64,000 bases of DNA from Bacteroidota bacterium (GCA_021789975.1 JAJYIT010000024.1:1-64000); one strand, 5' to 3'. Positions 51,649 through 62,074 are shown, counted from the first letter of the stretch. Made by a program: numbers and translations. The notes: generated by a model from the sequence alone, not told the origin.

Positions 51649-54600
51649 TTACTTGATGACGGCAAATTTGCCGATGTAGTTGCCGACTCCCGGTGCATCC
51701 ACTTGGTACAGGTATATGCCGTACGCGATATCCATCCCGTCATCGGATACGAGATCCCAGGTCACGGCCCCGCCGCTGTTCAAATCGGTATTGTCCTTGT
51801 AAAGAGTCTTGACGAGGGCACCCGACATCGTATAGATCCTGATCGTACAGGCGGCAGGAAGGTGCGTGAAGCTGATCAGGCGCGTACCACGACCCGTCGG
51901 ATACAGCGACCTTGGCTCCCATGATGCGGTCGCGATGTACGGATTCGGGACGACAGTTATGTTCGAAAGCGCGTTGTCGGCAGCCTTGCTGTTCACGGAC
52001 ATCGATTTTGTTGAAAAGCTGAAGTAGTCGCCGTTCCCGAAAGGCCGGTTCGTGTAGATCATGAACTTGTCTCCGTTCTTAGGATACGCAGGCGCGACGG
52101 CCGGGTTGGCAGGCGGTTGGTAGTAGATCTCCCAGGTGCGGACTGTCTGTGTGCCTACTTTCTGAATCAGGATCAAGTAATCTCCCAGAGTAAGCGTACC
52201 CGAATTATCGTTGTCGATGATTATACTCTCGATCCTTGCTCCGGTATTCAGATCGGTGACGAGGTAATTTATCGGCATCATGCCCGTAGAGCTGTTGACG
52301 GTATCCACCGGGTGGTCGTAGAACTGCATTTGATAATCCGTCGGCCATCTGACACCGCCGCTCGGGTACCGAACGACTGCCAGATTGAGATTGCTGCTGC
52401 TTCCGTACCATCCTGTCAGCGAATCGTCCACAGATACAGTAGTGTCATTCATGAATGAGAAGACCATCCCGTCGAAAGGTGCGCTGAAAACATTGGCGCC
52501 GAATACCGACGCATCTACATTTGACTGTATCGTGTCGACTTTGCCGGAAAATGTTCTGATTATGTCGTAGGATGAAGTCCTGTAATTTGGAATTGCACCC
52601 TGTGCGCTGAAGACTACCCTGTACTGAGCTCCGTTGTAGATTGAGCCGGGATCGAGTACCTGACCGGACATCGATCCGGTTCCAATTCCGCTTGCGACCT
52701 TGCTCAAGTTGCCGACAATCTGCGGAGGGACATATCCGGCAACCGGTGCATTCGGGACGACAACCGCGCAGTTCTGATCGACGAACGTAATCTTCCCTGA
52801 ATAATCCTCAGTGATGATCTTCGAGCATTCGGTCGGCTGCAGACCCGTAGTGCCGTACGCGGTATCACCGGTTGTGTAAGAGCACACTGCATAAAAGTAT
52901 GTCTTGCCGTTCTCGACGGTGGTATCGACAAATGAATGCTGGAGGCCCGAGTTGCTGCCACGCCAGAAGCGGGCACCGTTGATACCGACCGGGTCAGGAC
53001 CGTAAATAGAATCCACCAAATCAAACTGGGCAATGGGCTTATAATAAGTCGGCTCTCCCTGCGAATCGGTGATCAGCTTGTCGTCTTCGAACTGCGGCTC
53101 CTCACTCCTGTATATGGTGTAACCCTCAAACGTTTTCCTGTAACCCTGTCTCGGATCGCCGTTCTGGTAGCCGAGAAACGGATCCCGGAATTGTTCGGCA
53201 ACACTATTCCAATACAAGTACACTCTCTTATCCCCGGCGACTGCGTGCAGCGTGGGCTTGTAGGGAGGTTTAGAGAAATTGTAGTTAGCATTGTAAATCT
53301 GCTGAACCGTCTCTTTATGTTGGAGAATCTGCCCGAGATCATTTCCCATGATCAGCGCCATCGAGAACCTTTCCCGCAATCCTTTACCGAGGATGAACGG
53401 GCCGGAGGCGAAGACCATTTGAATGTTTGTGTTTGCAACCGTGGTGTCGACAAAGCCGTTGTTCATGGAATTCCACATTATATTGTCGTTCCTCGGCCAC
53501 ATTCCGCCAGGTCCCTTATCTGCAAGAGTCCCGAGGGTCACGGAAGTCAGCCCTATTTGATCCGACTCGTCTTTGTCAGTGGCGTCAAAATGAGGCTCAC
53601 CTTTTGTTGGGACTCCGTCGCCTTCCCCGGCATCAGGACCGGTATACCCCGGGTCCCATGGACCGATTCCGTCCGCACCGACATCATCATTAAGGGGTTC
53701 TCCGGGATCCCATTTCCCATTTCCGTTCAAGTCGGTATATGGAACCCAATTGTGGTTGTTGTCTATGTTGTCGTCCCTTCGTTCATCGATCATACCATCA
53801 TGATCGTTATCGATGCCGTCGAAGGGGTTGCCTGGACTTTCAAGATATGCGAAGCCGAGATAGCCGGTCTTCCAGTTGCCCGGGTTGCCTATGCCGGACG
53901 GTGCCCAGGTATAAGCGATATTCGAAGAGGTATTGTAATACGCGCTGTTGGCAGGCTCCGTCGAGTTCGCGCCGCCCACGCCGGGGTCGGCATAAAAACC
54001 GAACGCCGTGCTGTCGTAAGTATGATCGGAGATGTTGACGATATCGTAATGCCAGAAGATGATATCTTCGGCGAGGACGTGTGACCATTGGAAACCGCGA
54101 ACCTCCACTCTCAGGCCGAGCCCTCCTCTGGCGGAATCGCTCAGAATAGGATAATAGTTGAACGGCGGCAGCGTGAATTTCTTATCCTGTGAATCGTCCA
54201 TCACAAAGAAGGTTTCAAAGTCGGCATTGGATACACCTTTGCCGAAATAACCATACCACTTGCCGTTCCAAGACGGGTCAAGACCCAGGGCATCGGGCCA
54301 CACTTCCGGAAGTGAGTTGTTGTAGTTTCCATTTGCGTCGAGTGCCGGGCTCGTTCCGCTCGGGTTTGCGTATCCCGGCACCGGCTCCAAACCCCACGGC
54401 GTACCGGTAACCGGATCTTCGCTGTATTGTTCGCGATAGGCCGAAACTATCGGTGTTATCCTCTGGCCAGCGGGAGTCGTCACCCTCGCACCGATAAGGA
54501 CGGCCGTCCCGTCAAGATAGTTGTGACCCGTACCTGCAGGCCATTCCATTGTAGGAGCGAATTCCCAATAACCAATCTCGCCGTAGTTGTAATAGAGCGT

Positions 54601-54774
54601 ATTGATCCGATTGCCGACCATGATACCCTGCCTGCGATACCTGTAACTGCCTAACGAATCGGCACGATACAGCGGGACTCTCGGATCTTCTTGACCTATA
54701 TCGATTTGCGCCAAGGCGAGCTCCTGCAGGCCGCCGACCATTAAGAGCGCAGCTATGAGTAGTCTGAACTTCAT
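51649..54774 (-). CDS. Large secreted protein with calcium-type loops and type IX-like C-terminus
   Basis: 1041 residues; signal peptide 1-22 (LALAQ). The middle has Asp/Asn-rich loops of dockerin/thrombospondin-3 kind (DNDHDGMIDERRDDN, TDLNGNGKWDPGEP) at about 315-370, likely calcium sites, and later fibronectin-like strands. The C-terminal 90 residues (NPYIATASWEPRS, ACTIRIYTMSGALVKTLYKD, YGIYLYQVDAPGVGNYIGKFAVIK in part) form a divergent sorting domain without the YPNPFNP box. This family accompanies PorV-like proteins in Ignavibacteria-type genomes, but no function is known. It starts 16 bp after the TonB receptor gene ends and 12 bp before the PorV-like gene. Confidence 0.8.
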   Translation of the reverse strand: MKFRLLIAALLMVGGLQELALAQIDIGQEDPRVPLYRADSLGSYRYRRQGIMVGNRINTLYYNYGEIGYWEFAPTMEWPAGTGHNYLDGTAVLIGARVTTPAGQRITPIVSAYREQYSEDPVTGTPWGLEPVPGYANPSGTSPALDANGNYNNSLPEVWPDALGLDPSWNGKWYGYFGKGVSNADFETFFVMDDSQDKKFTLPPFNYYPILSDSARGGLGLRVEVRGFQWSHVLAEDIIFWHYDIVNISDHTYDSTAFGFYADPGVGGANSTEPANSAYYNTSSNIAYTWAPSGIGNPGNWKTGYLGFAYLESPGNPFDGIDNDHDGMIDERRDDNIDNNHNWVPYTDLNGNGKWDPGEPLNDDVGADGIGPWDPGYTGPDAGEGDGVPTKGEPHFDATDKDESDQIGLTSVTLGTLADKGPGGMWPRNDNIMWNSMNNGFVDTTVANTNIQMVFASGPFILGKGLRERFSMALIMGNDLGQILQHKETVQQIYNANYNFSKPPYKPTLHAVAGDKRVYLYWNSVAEQFRDPFLGYQNGDPRQGYRKTFEGYTIYRSEEPQFEDDKLITDSQGEPTYYKPIAQFDLVDSIYGPDPVGINGARFWRGSNSGLQHSFVDTTVENGKTYFYAVCSYTTGDTAYGTTGLQPTECSKIITEDYSGKITFVDQNCAVVVPNAPVAGYVPPQIVGNLSKVASGIGTGSMSGQVLDPGSIYNGAQYRVVFSAQGAIPNYRTSSYDIIRTFSGKVDTIQSNVDASVFGANVFSAPFDGMVFSFMNDTTVSVDDSLTGWYGSSSNLNLAVVRYPSGGVRWPTDYQMQFYDHPVDTVNSSTGMMPINYLVTDLNTGARIESIIIDNDNSGTLTLGDYLILIQKVGTQTVRTWEIYYQPPANPAVAPAYPKNGDKFMIYTNRPFGNGDYFSFSTKSMSVNSKAADNALSNITVVPNPYIATASWEPRSLYPTGRGTRLISFTHLPAACTIRIYTMSGALVKTLYKDNTDLNSGGAVTWDLVSDDGMDIAYGIYLYQVDAPGVGNYIGKFAVIK

Positions 54775-54790
54775 TCTTTATTCTCCATCT

Positions 54791-57646
54791 CTAGAAATCC
54801 AATCCGGCGCCGATTCGCAGTGAACGTGGTGCAGTGTAACTTGTCGGGTCGTTGACGTACTGCTGAAGCGTGTTCAACCCGATGATCGTTCCAGCCGATG
54901 TTATGTCCTGCATCAGAAGGTCATTGGCGCGGCCGGTCGCAGCATTCACATTGACTTCGTTCTTGATATCAAGAAGGTTATAAACCAGCGCAAAGATGTT
55001 CAGGTTAAACCCGCCCGCAAGCGTGAACGACTTTTGTGCACGCAGATCGACATTGAAAGTCGGCGGCTTCACGGCGTTGTTGTCGAAAAGCAATCCCTGA
55101 GATATTCGGACATCCTGTGTGTAAGGGAATCCGGAACCGTAGTTGAATACCAGGCCCACTGACCAGTCGTTCGCGTTGCCTATGTCTGCTTCCGCATTTA
55201 ATGTATTCCGCTGGTCCCAGTCCAGAGGTACAAATATTTTGTTCGTCTCGATCGGAGGACTGCTCTGGTTGTTGTAGAATATCGACATCGGGTCGGATGC
55301 ATCGCCCTCAGCAATCTGGAAAGTGTAATCGATTTTGATGCTAAATAGATCCGAAAACCGCTTGTCGAGAGTAACGATGACGCCTTTGACGTTCGCGTAA
55401 TCGCGATTGATATACCTTGCGTAGTTGACACCCTGGTATGTATTGATGATCTCCATTCCGAGCCAGTTGCGGATATCCCGGTTGTAAACAGTGAAGTCGA
55501 GCGATAGGTCGGATGTCAGTGCCTGCTGCAACCCTATCTCATACATCACGGTCTTTTGTGCCTTCAGGTCCGGATTGCCCATTACACTGGATAGTCCGCC
55601 CGTCTCGAGTACCAGCTCACCGGGATTATCATAGAGATTTGAGAAGCTCGGTATCTGGAAAAAGTGGCCATATGAGAAATGGATGATTCCGCGGTCGGTG
55701 ATGGGGAAAGAAATTCCCAGTCTCGGACTGATCTGAGTTTTTGCTGATGACTCAACCATTCTTCCCGCGTTCGGAAAATTCTGATCTCTCAGCGGATTCT
55801 TCAGATCATATAAAAATTGTGCGTCCGGTTTGAAATAGTCGAACCTCAGGCCGACGTTTATAATCATGATGTCATATTCGGCCTTGTCCTGAATGTAAGC
55901 TGAAAACTGTGTGGGGTATCTGTTGTATGCCTGGTTTCCTGCAGGATCCTGGCTACTGATGCTGCCCAGGTTCAAATAGATCGGCTTGTACGCGGAATCG
56001 AGGCCGGTTCCACTCGTGGGACTTACGAGGTTATATCCGTGATCGTATAACTTATACCAGTCAACTTCGGCTCCGATTCCTACTTTGTGGTGTTTGGAAA
56101 TCTGGTCGTCGAGCTGCCACTGAAGTATGCTCTCCAGTGTTTCTCTCTCATACCTTCCCGATTGCTGGCCGCCAGACTGGAAAGTATAGTTCGACAGAGG
56201 CGAACCCTGCGTCGGGTCCGTGTACCTGGGGTCAAATGGATTTGCGTATACGCCCCCATTATAACTATACCTGTTGACGGCAAACTTCAGGGTCTGGTAT
56301 ATGTTCGGTGCCGGGATATGTGTTATCTGGAAACTGTGGATCCAGTTGTTCATATAATTGTTCATGAGACCATCCGGCGTCCACTCCCACGCATGGCTGT
56401 AATACTTGTTCCAGCTATCGTTGTAGAACAGGCTATATGCGAACTTCAGTGTTGGCAGTGAATATGTAAGCTTACCGTTCAGCGAATACAACCGGGACGG
56501 ATTCATTGCAACGTAGGCGGAATCGCCGCTGTGAGGCATTATATAAACAGCATTTCCGTTAGGATCGAGAACTGGATTCCCTGTCGCATCGGTCAACTGG
56601 AACGGAGATATGTCGGTTGTGTTGTATATCCTCTGACCGTAGAGATAGCCGGGGTTATAGTAGTACCTTCCCGTTGCAAAAAAGGTGAGATCAGGAATTA
56701 CTAATGTGGGACCATCAAGAGTAAATTCTAAATCACGAGTCCTAAGAGTCGTAAGTTTTCCGACGTTCGGGAAGAGCGAGGTGTGAGTGGTTACGTAATC
56801 ACCGGTGTACGCGGAGATGGACCCATGAAATTTCTGGCCGCCATCCTGCGTGACAATGTTGACAACACCCGACATAGCCTGTCCGTACTCGGCGTTGAAC
56901 GTCCCGCTTATGACTTCCATTTCCCTGATGGAAGAATTCTCAACCTGAAGAGGCAATGAGCCATTGAAGGGATCGGTGACTGGAAGACCATCGACAAGAT
57001 ATGCGACTTCATCGGACCGTCCGCCTCTGAAATGTCCGCCGACCACCCCGGCCTGCAGCCCTATTATTTGTCCGACACTTTCCACCGGCATCTTGCTTAT
57101 GTCGCTTGCGGAAACGGTCACCGACGTCGAAGTCAGGTCTTTCTGCACGATGGGCCGGCTTGCAGTAACGACTACTTCCTTGGCATTTAGTGCCTGGGGA
57201 TCCAGCTTCATGTTAAGGGTAAATGTGAGATCAATCTTGATCGGGACTTTGTTGACGGTAGCTTTCTGATATCCGATCGCTCTAATCAGCACCGAATAAT
57301 TTCCGGGGGGTATAAAATCCACATAGTAATAGCCGTTCACATCAGTGGCGCCTCCAAGAGAGGTTCCCTGTACGAGCACGCTTGCGCCGACAATCGGCTC
57401 ACCGGTCTGAGAGTCAGTAATCCTGCCTGCAAGTTTTCCAGTCGTACCGGCGATGGAGATGTTGGAGAGGCATATGCATGAAAGGAGTGCGATGAGAGCT
57501 CCGCGTTTAAGCGACAGTGGACGCATCGTTCCCGGGTGCGGCGCTCTGCTTCTCGCGCGGACCGCCCCTGCCGATGCTGAAGTCTCATTGGCACCCTCAA
57601 ATGTCGAAGCTTTTCCCGTCGGCTTGTAGAGATCAAGCATAATCAT
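54791..57646 (-). CDS. TonB-dependent receptor, first gene of the PorV cluster
   Basis: 951 residues from the ATG at 57646. A hydrophobic signal (RGALIALLSCICLSNISIAG) does not begin until about residue 48, so the ATG at 57526 may be the real start (911 residues). CarboxypepD_reg domain (GKLAGRITDSQTGEPIVGASVL), plug (DISKMPVESVGQIIGLQAGVV, RGGRSDEVAYLVDGLPVTDPF) and a long barrel ending LRIGAGLDF. The four genes to 49266 are spaced 16, 12 and 31 bp apart and form one operon. The receptor could feed or sense substrate handled by the sorting-domain proteins. Confidence 0.88.
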   Translation of the reverse strand: MIMLDLYKPTGKASTFEGANETSASAGAVRARSRAPHPGTMRPLSLKRGALIALLSCICLSNISIAGTTGKLAGRITDSQTGEPIVGASVLVQGTSLGGATDVNGYYYVDFIPPGNYSVLIRAIGYQKATVNKVPIKIDLTFTLNMKLDPQALNAKEVVVTASRPIVQKDLTSTSVTVSASDISKMPVESVGQIIGLQAGVVGGHFRGGRSDEVAYLVDGLPVTDPFNGSLPLQVENSSIREMEVISGTFNAEYGQAMSGVVNIVTQDGGQKFHGSISAYTGDYVTTHTSLFPNVGKLTTLRTRDLEFTLDGPTLVIPDLTFFATGRYYYNPGYLYGQRIYNTTDISPFQLTDATGNPVLDPNGNAVYIMPHSGDSAYVAMNPSRLYSLNGKLTYSLPTLKFAYSLFYNDSWNKYYSHAWEWTPDGLMNNYMNNWIHSFQITHIPAPNIYQTLKFAVNRYSYNGGVYANPFDPRYTDPTQGSPLSNYTFQSGGQQSGRYERETLESILQWQLDDQISKHHKVGIGAEVDWYKLYDHGYNLVSPTSGTGLDSAYKPIYLNLGSISSQDPAGNQAYNRYPTQFSAYIQDKAEYDIMIINVGLRFDYFKPDAQFLYDLKNPLRDQNFPNAGRMVESSAKTQISPRLGISFPITDRGIIHFSYGHFFQIPSFSNLYDNPGELVLETGGLSSVMGNPDLKAQKTVMYEIGLQQALTSDLSLDFTVYNRDIRNWLGMEIINTYQGVNYARYINRDYANVKGVIVTLDKRFSDLFSIKIDYTFQIAEGDASDPMSIFYNNQSSPPIETNKIFVPLDWDQRNTLNAEADIGNANDWSVGLVFNYGSGFPYTQDVRISQGLLFDNNAVKPPTFNVDLRAQKSFTLAGGFNLNIFALVYNLLDIKNEVNVNAATGRANDLLMQDITSAGTIIGLNTLQQYVNDPTSYTAPRSLRIGAGLDF

Positions 57647-57675
57647 TTTCCCCGGATGGTAATAAGTCGATTTGT

Positions 57676-57726
57676 AAAAAATGCTCCCATATCAACGCGG
57701 CCTGCCCGGGAGCACCCGAACAGGCC
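57676..57726 (-). terminator. Rho-independent terminator candidate after the CBM exoprotein gene
   Basis: GGCCTG (57699-57704) pairs with CAGGCC (57721-57726) and an inner CGGG pairs with CCCG. On the minus strand a U6 run follows at 57682-57676, though 16 nt after the stem. It is 17 bp past the stop at 57743 and precedes the receptor gene. Confidence 0.55.
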
Positions 57727-57742
57727 GTGCCCTGATGGAGCC

Positions 57743-60319
57743 TTACTTTAGTAGCATCATTTTCCTGACGTTCCGGAAAGAGCCTGCCGAGATCTCGTAG
57801 AAATAAAGACCGCTGGCAAATTTCGATCCGTCAAATTTCACAACATGGCTGCCCACACTTTGATAACCGTTTATGATCGTGGCTACTTTTTGTCCGAGGA
57901 CATTGTAAACGGTTAGCGTAACTATACCGGGCTTCATAATTGTGTAGGCGATGTCCGTCGTCGGGTTGAACGGGTTGGGGTAGTTCTGGGAAAGCTCGTA
58001 ACTGACCGGGTTCCGTGAGTTCGTTTTCACACCCGTGCTCATCTTGTCGCCAATCCAGGTAAACGACCAGAGCGAGACGTTCTGGTAAGAATTACCCTGA
58101 GATATAGGAGAGTAATCGAGCTGACCGTCTCTCTGAGTGCCGCCGAGGCTAACACTGCTGAGCTCGATGTCTAGCGGAATTCTTTCACCAACCTTCGGCA
58201 CGAACACACTATCGGTACCCGAGTACCCGCCGTTACGCTTGTGAGCGATGTCCGTCCAAGAAAGCCTGACTTCAAAGTTGTACCCGTCGAGTGGATCAGG
58301 GACCATCCTCGCTCCCCAGTAATAATCGGTGCCTGGAACTGCGAGTGAGTCGGTTCCCTTGTTGTCAATTATGACTCTATCCTGGGCGAAGCGGAAATGG
58401 TAGTCCGGCTGCGCGCCTGCCTGAAGCGAGGTGTGCGGTGCACCATGATAGTTGTAGAGACCAAGGAATAGGTCTGTCGAGGTGTTGAACCATGACGATT
58501 GGCTTGCATTGAACACTATATTATTAGTGTTGATATGGCCCGCGACGTACAGGTAGTTCTCATCCATTGCCACATAAATATCCCCCGAACTGACCGAATC
58601 ACTGGATATCTTGCTGTTCTGGACGGGTGTGCCGCTGCCGTCGCTGATGTATAGCCTGAACGGCTTGATGCCTGCATTCTTCCACTCGTTCAGGTTGCCG
58701 TCAGCCTTGAAACTGAAAGAGCTGCCGGATGTCCAGAGCGGAAAGATGGTTGGAATTCCTTCAGCAGTGTTCGTCACGGGGCTGTTGTAATAGGCGGGAT
58801 TACCAAGTAACCCGTCGGAGCTCCTGCAAACAACCGCATAGTAGTATGTAACGGATTGGTCGGTTAACGGTGATGTCAGCAGGTGAGTGTATGAGTCGAC
58901 ACCATGCGCAACACCTGTTGCTGCCACGTCTACAGTTGACGAGTCAATGTTGGTTATGGGTGAGGTCGAGTAATACACATTGTAAGTCTCTCCTGACTGT
59001 CCGGGGACGTCGCTCCAACTAACTATGTTGGAGTAATTCGACTTCGTTACCACAGCCAGACCGGTAGGTGCTACAGGAGGTACCGGGTGAGGCGGGTTCC
59101 CCGTCCAGATATCTGATAACCAGACATTCTTGCCTGCCTTTCCACAGGCCTGCGGCATGATCTGCCAAACTGCAACGTTGGCGGGATTAAAATTCCCCGC
59201 ATAAAGCGGGCTGTCTTCCCGTATTGTGATATCGCGAAGGGCCATTGCATATCGGTGCCAGAGCGTATCCTGCACGACGTTGAAAACGTAACCGACTTTG
59301 GCATTGCCGTCTTCAAACTGAACGCGCATGGAATCGACGCCGGTATCTGCTTTCATATAGAAGCTCAGACTGTCTACCGGCCATCCACCGGAAAGGTTGA
59401 AAGGTGGCGTAACGTTGTATCCCCATCCGTTCCAGCCGTTCCCCCACTGGTCACCCATTATCCAATGCAATGAGTTAGTATTCGGAAACGGGCCATTGTT
59501 ATTTTCCTGTGCTACCGAGGCGTTTCCCCAGGTGAAAGGCTGGCCGAGATTGCTCGGTGAAGAAATGCCGTTGAAGACGACGAATGGAACGGCCTTGTTC
59601 CCTGTCCGCTCAAAACCTGCGTACTTCACCTCGATAGAGTCCATGGGTACGTTTGCGAAACCCGCCGGCGGATTCGGATTTGTCGCTGTCGTTGTAGTCA
59701 CCATAACGATGTTCCAACCGACAATCTTGTCGAGGTCCAGCTTGTGGTTGTTCCAGGTGAAGCCTCCCCAATTGTACGGGGTCTCTACGAATCCGCTGTC
59801 GGCAGGAACCACCGTACCATTTTGCGAATTGATCTCATGAAGCGGAACCTTTAATTGAATCCAGCCGCCGACGTTGTCTAGAAGCGTATCGTTCTGGTAA
59901 ATATAAGTCTCCTGCGGGTCCGACGGAGCATCGCGATCTACTAGCTGGATCCTGAACGACATGTACTGTGGATACAATGGAGCTTTCACGACCTTGTACC
60001 ACAATCTCAGTGTATCGCTTGAGCTGAAGTCCATCGTCTCCCCTGCCGGCAGAGCATAAATGATCTGAGAATAGCTCCCCCACGCGTGCAGCGAGTCGAT
60101 TCTCGTTTTCCAATCAAGCGATGCGGCAAAGCCAGAAGGCTTATCGGCAGCATCCTGTTTCCAACTGAAAGTGCTTTGCCCCCCTTCAACATTCGCCGTC
60201 CAAACGAAATTCGGGTTGGATGCGATATCGGACAAGCTGTCGATCATGGCTTCCTGCGCAAAAGCCGCCGCAGACCACGCAACGACGGCAAAGAGCATCG
60301 GTAACACGACCTTTTTCAC
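57743..60319 (-). CDS. Large secreted multi-domain carbohydrate-binding protein with type IX sorting domain
   Basis: I start at the GTG at 60319 (GGGAG eight bases upstream, signal peptide VKKVVLPMLFAVVAWSAAAFAQ following at once); 858 residues. Two jelly-roll-like modules (about 25-200 and 210-400) have CBM-type strands (TLRLWYKVVKAPLYP, SLSFYMKADTGVDSMRVQFEDG). A fibronectin III domain (about 415-520; NYSNIVSWSDVPGQSGETYNVYY) and a CBM9-like domain (about 530-750; FKADGNLNEWKNAGI, DENYLYVAGHI) precede a sorting domain (NYPNPFNPTTD, VTLTVYNVLGQ, ASGLYFYEI, RKMMLLK). It probably binds polysaccharide at the surface. It is just downstream of an SSS transporter gene on the same strand. Confidence 0.82.
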   Translation of the reverse strand: MKKVVLPMLFAVVAWSAAAFAQEAMIDSLSDIASNPNFVWTANVEGGQSTFSWKQDAADKPSGFAASLDWKTRIDSLHAWGSYSQIIYALPAGETMDFSSSDTLRLWYKVVKAPLYPQYMSFRIQLVDRDAPSDPQETYIYQNDTLLDNVGGWIQLKVPLHEINSQNGTVVPADSGFVETPYNWGGFTWNNHKLDLDKIVGWNIVMVTTTTATNPNPPAGFANVPMDSIEVKYAGFERTGNKAVPFVVFNGISSPSNLGQPFTWGNASVAQENNNGPFPNTNSLHWIMGDQWGNGWNGWGYNVTPPFNLSGGWPVDSLSFYMKADTGVDSMRVQFEDGNAKVGYVFNVVQDTLWHRYAMALRDITIREDSPLYAGNFNPANVAVWQIMPQACGKAGKNVWLSDIWTGNPPHPVPPVAPTGLAVVTKSNYSNIVSWSDVPGQSGETYNVYYSTSPITNIDSSTVDVAATGVAHGVDSYTHLLTSPLTDQSVTYYYAVVCRSSDGLLGNPAYYNSPVTNTAEGIPTIFPLWTSGSSFSFKADGNLNEWKNAGIKPFRLYISDGSGTPVQNSKISSDSVSSGDIYVAMDENYLYVAGHINTNNIVFNASQSSWFNTSTDLFLGLYNYHGAPHTSLQAGAQPDYHFRFAQDRVIIDNKGTDSLAVPGTDYYWGARMVPDPLDGYNFEVRLSWTDIAHKRNGGYSGTDSVFVPKVGERIPLDIELSSVSLGGTQRDGQLDYSPISQGNSYQNVSLWSFTWIGDKMSTGVKTNSRNPVSYELSQNYPNPFNPTTDIAYTIMKPGIVTLTVYNVLGQKVATIINGYQSVGSHVVKFDGSKFASGLYFYEISAGSFRNVRKMMLLK

Positions 60320-60391
60320 ACCATCATCTCCCTTTTTGTATTGTTGTTTGATAGCCGCTCGTAGCCAATCTGATGGCACAAGCTGTATTGT

Positions 60392-62074
60392 TTAGAACCA
60401 TATACTCCACAAACTTGCAACTACTAAGAGAATAAGAACCGAAAAGAGAGCATTGGACCTGAAAGTACCGACGGCGGTATTTCCTGCCGCTTCGACACCA
60501 AGGGTTGCAACGGCAGTCGATCCATCGATCTTTTTATCGAGCGTCTTGTTTTCGAACCTCTCCCTGAGAAGAATACTCAAAGACAAAAACAGCATCACAC
60601 TAAACAGGAACAGAAATATTGAAAAATGGAGAAAGTTTATGTTGGTAATCTGTCGGAACAGGGGATTGTCTACCGAGCCGGACTTAACAAGAGTCTCACA
60701 GATGAGACGGCACACCCCTACAGTCTCTCCAACTACGAGGGTCCAGATCGCGGCCTTCGTGTTTCCTTTTTCTTTCGAGATAAATGCAACGAGGAAGACG
60801 GCCGCAATCGGCGGGCTGACGAAACCCTGTATGCTTTGAAGGAATAGATAGACCTGTGAGGTGATCAATTTAACAAGAGGAATACTCAGGATAGCAACCA
60901 CCACAGTGGCGGTCGTGGTCAATCTTCCAACCAGCACCAGCTCCCGGTCTGTCGCTCTCGGATGTTTCGGTTTGTAGAAGTCATTGGTTATCAGTGCGGC
61001 GGTCGCGTTGAATGTACTTGCGAGAGAGGACATTATGGCCGCCAGCAGACCGGCAACGACCACCCCCTTAACTCCACTTGGTAGAAGACTGCTTGCGAGC
61101 AATGTCGGGTACGTCTGGTCCCCGCTGAGTCCCGGGAAGATTACTGCGGCGAGTAAACCGGGAAGGACCAACACGAAAAGCGGGAGCACTTTCAAAGATG
61201 CCGCGAAGAGAGATCCTCTCCTCGCGTCGTTGATGCTCTTGGCCGAAAGGACTTTTTGTATGAAATACTGGTCGGTCAGCCAATACCAGAAAGCTATTAT
61301 AGGAGCGCCGAAGAGAACTCCCGTCCAGGGGTAGTCCGGGTCGGATGCGGGCTTGAACATGTGGAAGAAATCGGAGGGAAGCTTGTGTTCCAATCCGGAG
61401 AAACCGCCCACTGCGTTCAGTCCGAATGCAGTCAGGAGAACGGCGCCGGCAATTAAGACTATTCCCTGCGGGACGCTCGTCCTTATGACGGCATTGGCAC
61501 CACCGAGGATCGCGTATAGTCCCGTGAAAAGGACAACCAGGACGGCTGAAGTATAAATGCTCATCCCGAACAGCTTGTAGAAAAGTATTCCGCCGGCAAA
61601 GAGGCTGACGGTTATCTTTGTGAAGATATAAATAACTATTGAGAGCGCCGCGAACGGCCTGCGGAGTGAGCTGTCGAACTTCCGCTCAAGGAACTCGGGC
61701 GTCGTCACTACGCCGGACTTCATATAAATTGGGGCGACTACCCAGCCGAGCAGGATCAGGATGAAGATAGCCATCAGCTCGATTTGGCCTACCGCCAAGC
61801 CTCTGGTTGCACCCGCACCAGCCAGCCCGATGAAATGTTCGCTCGATATGTTGGTAGCGAAGATCGACATGCCGACCGCGAACCAGCCGACGTTTTTTCC
61901 GGCAAGGAAATAATCGTTGAAGCTCTGGTCCTTCTTGCCGGAATAATAGAACCCGATCGCGATCACCACGATCAGGTATGAAAGCATCACGAATGTGTCG
62001 AGCAATGTAAAATTAGCAGACAATAACGACTCGCATTTGTCCCTATGTACCATCACATACGATGCCGCAGTCAA
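60392..62074 (-). CDS. SSS-family sodium/solute symporter, sugar (SGLT) type
   Basis: 560 residues (an internal ATG at 62053 is another possible start). About 14 membrane helices. Family motifs: FYYSGKKDQSFNDYFLAGKNVGWFAVGMSIFATNISSEHFIGLAG near the start, RKFDSSLRRPFAALSIVIYI, and YWLTDQYFIQKVLSAKSINDARRG, matching the vSGLT group of sodium-driven sugar symporters in the inner membrane. It lies between a GH30 enzyme gene and a carbohydrate-binding exoprotein gene, so it probably takes up the sugar they release. The last 50 residues carry a final helix typical of longer SGLT members. Confidence 0.92.
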   Translation of the reverse strand: MTAASYVMVHRDKCESLLSANFTLLDTFVMLSYLIVVIAIGFYYSGKKDQSFNDYFLAGKNVGWFAVGMSIFATNISSEHFIGLAGAGATRGLAVGQIELMAIFILILLGWVVAPIYMKSGVVTTPEFLERKFDSSLRRPFAALSIVIYIFTKITVSLFAGGILFYKLFGMSIYTSAVLVVLFTGLYAILGGANAVIRTSVPQGIVLIAGAVLLTAFGLNAVGGFSGLEHKLPSDFFHMFKPASDPDYPWTGVLFGAPIIAFWYWLTDQYFIQKVLSAKSINDARRGSLFAASLKVLPLFVLVLPGLLAAVIFPGLSGDQTYPTLLASSLLPSGVKGVVVAGLLAAIMSSLASTFNATAALITNDFYKPKHPRATDRELVLVGRLTTTATVVVAILSIPLVKLITSQVYLFLQSIQGFVSPPIAAVFLVAFISKEKGNTKAAIWTLVVGETVGVCRLICETLVKSGSVDNPLFRQITNINFLHFSIFLFLFSVMLFLSLSILLRERFENKTLDKKIDGSTAVATLGVEAAGNTAVGTFRSNALFSVLILLVVASLWSIWF

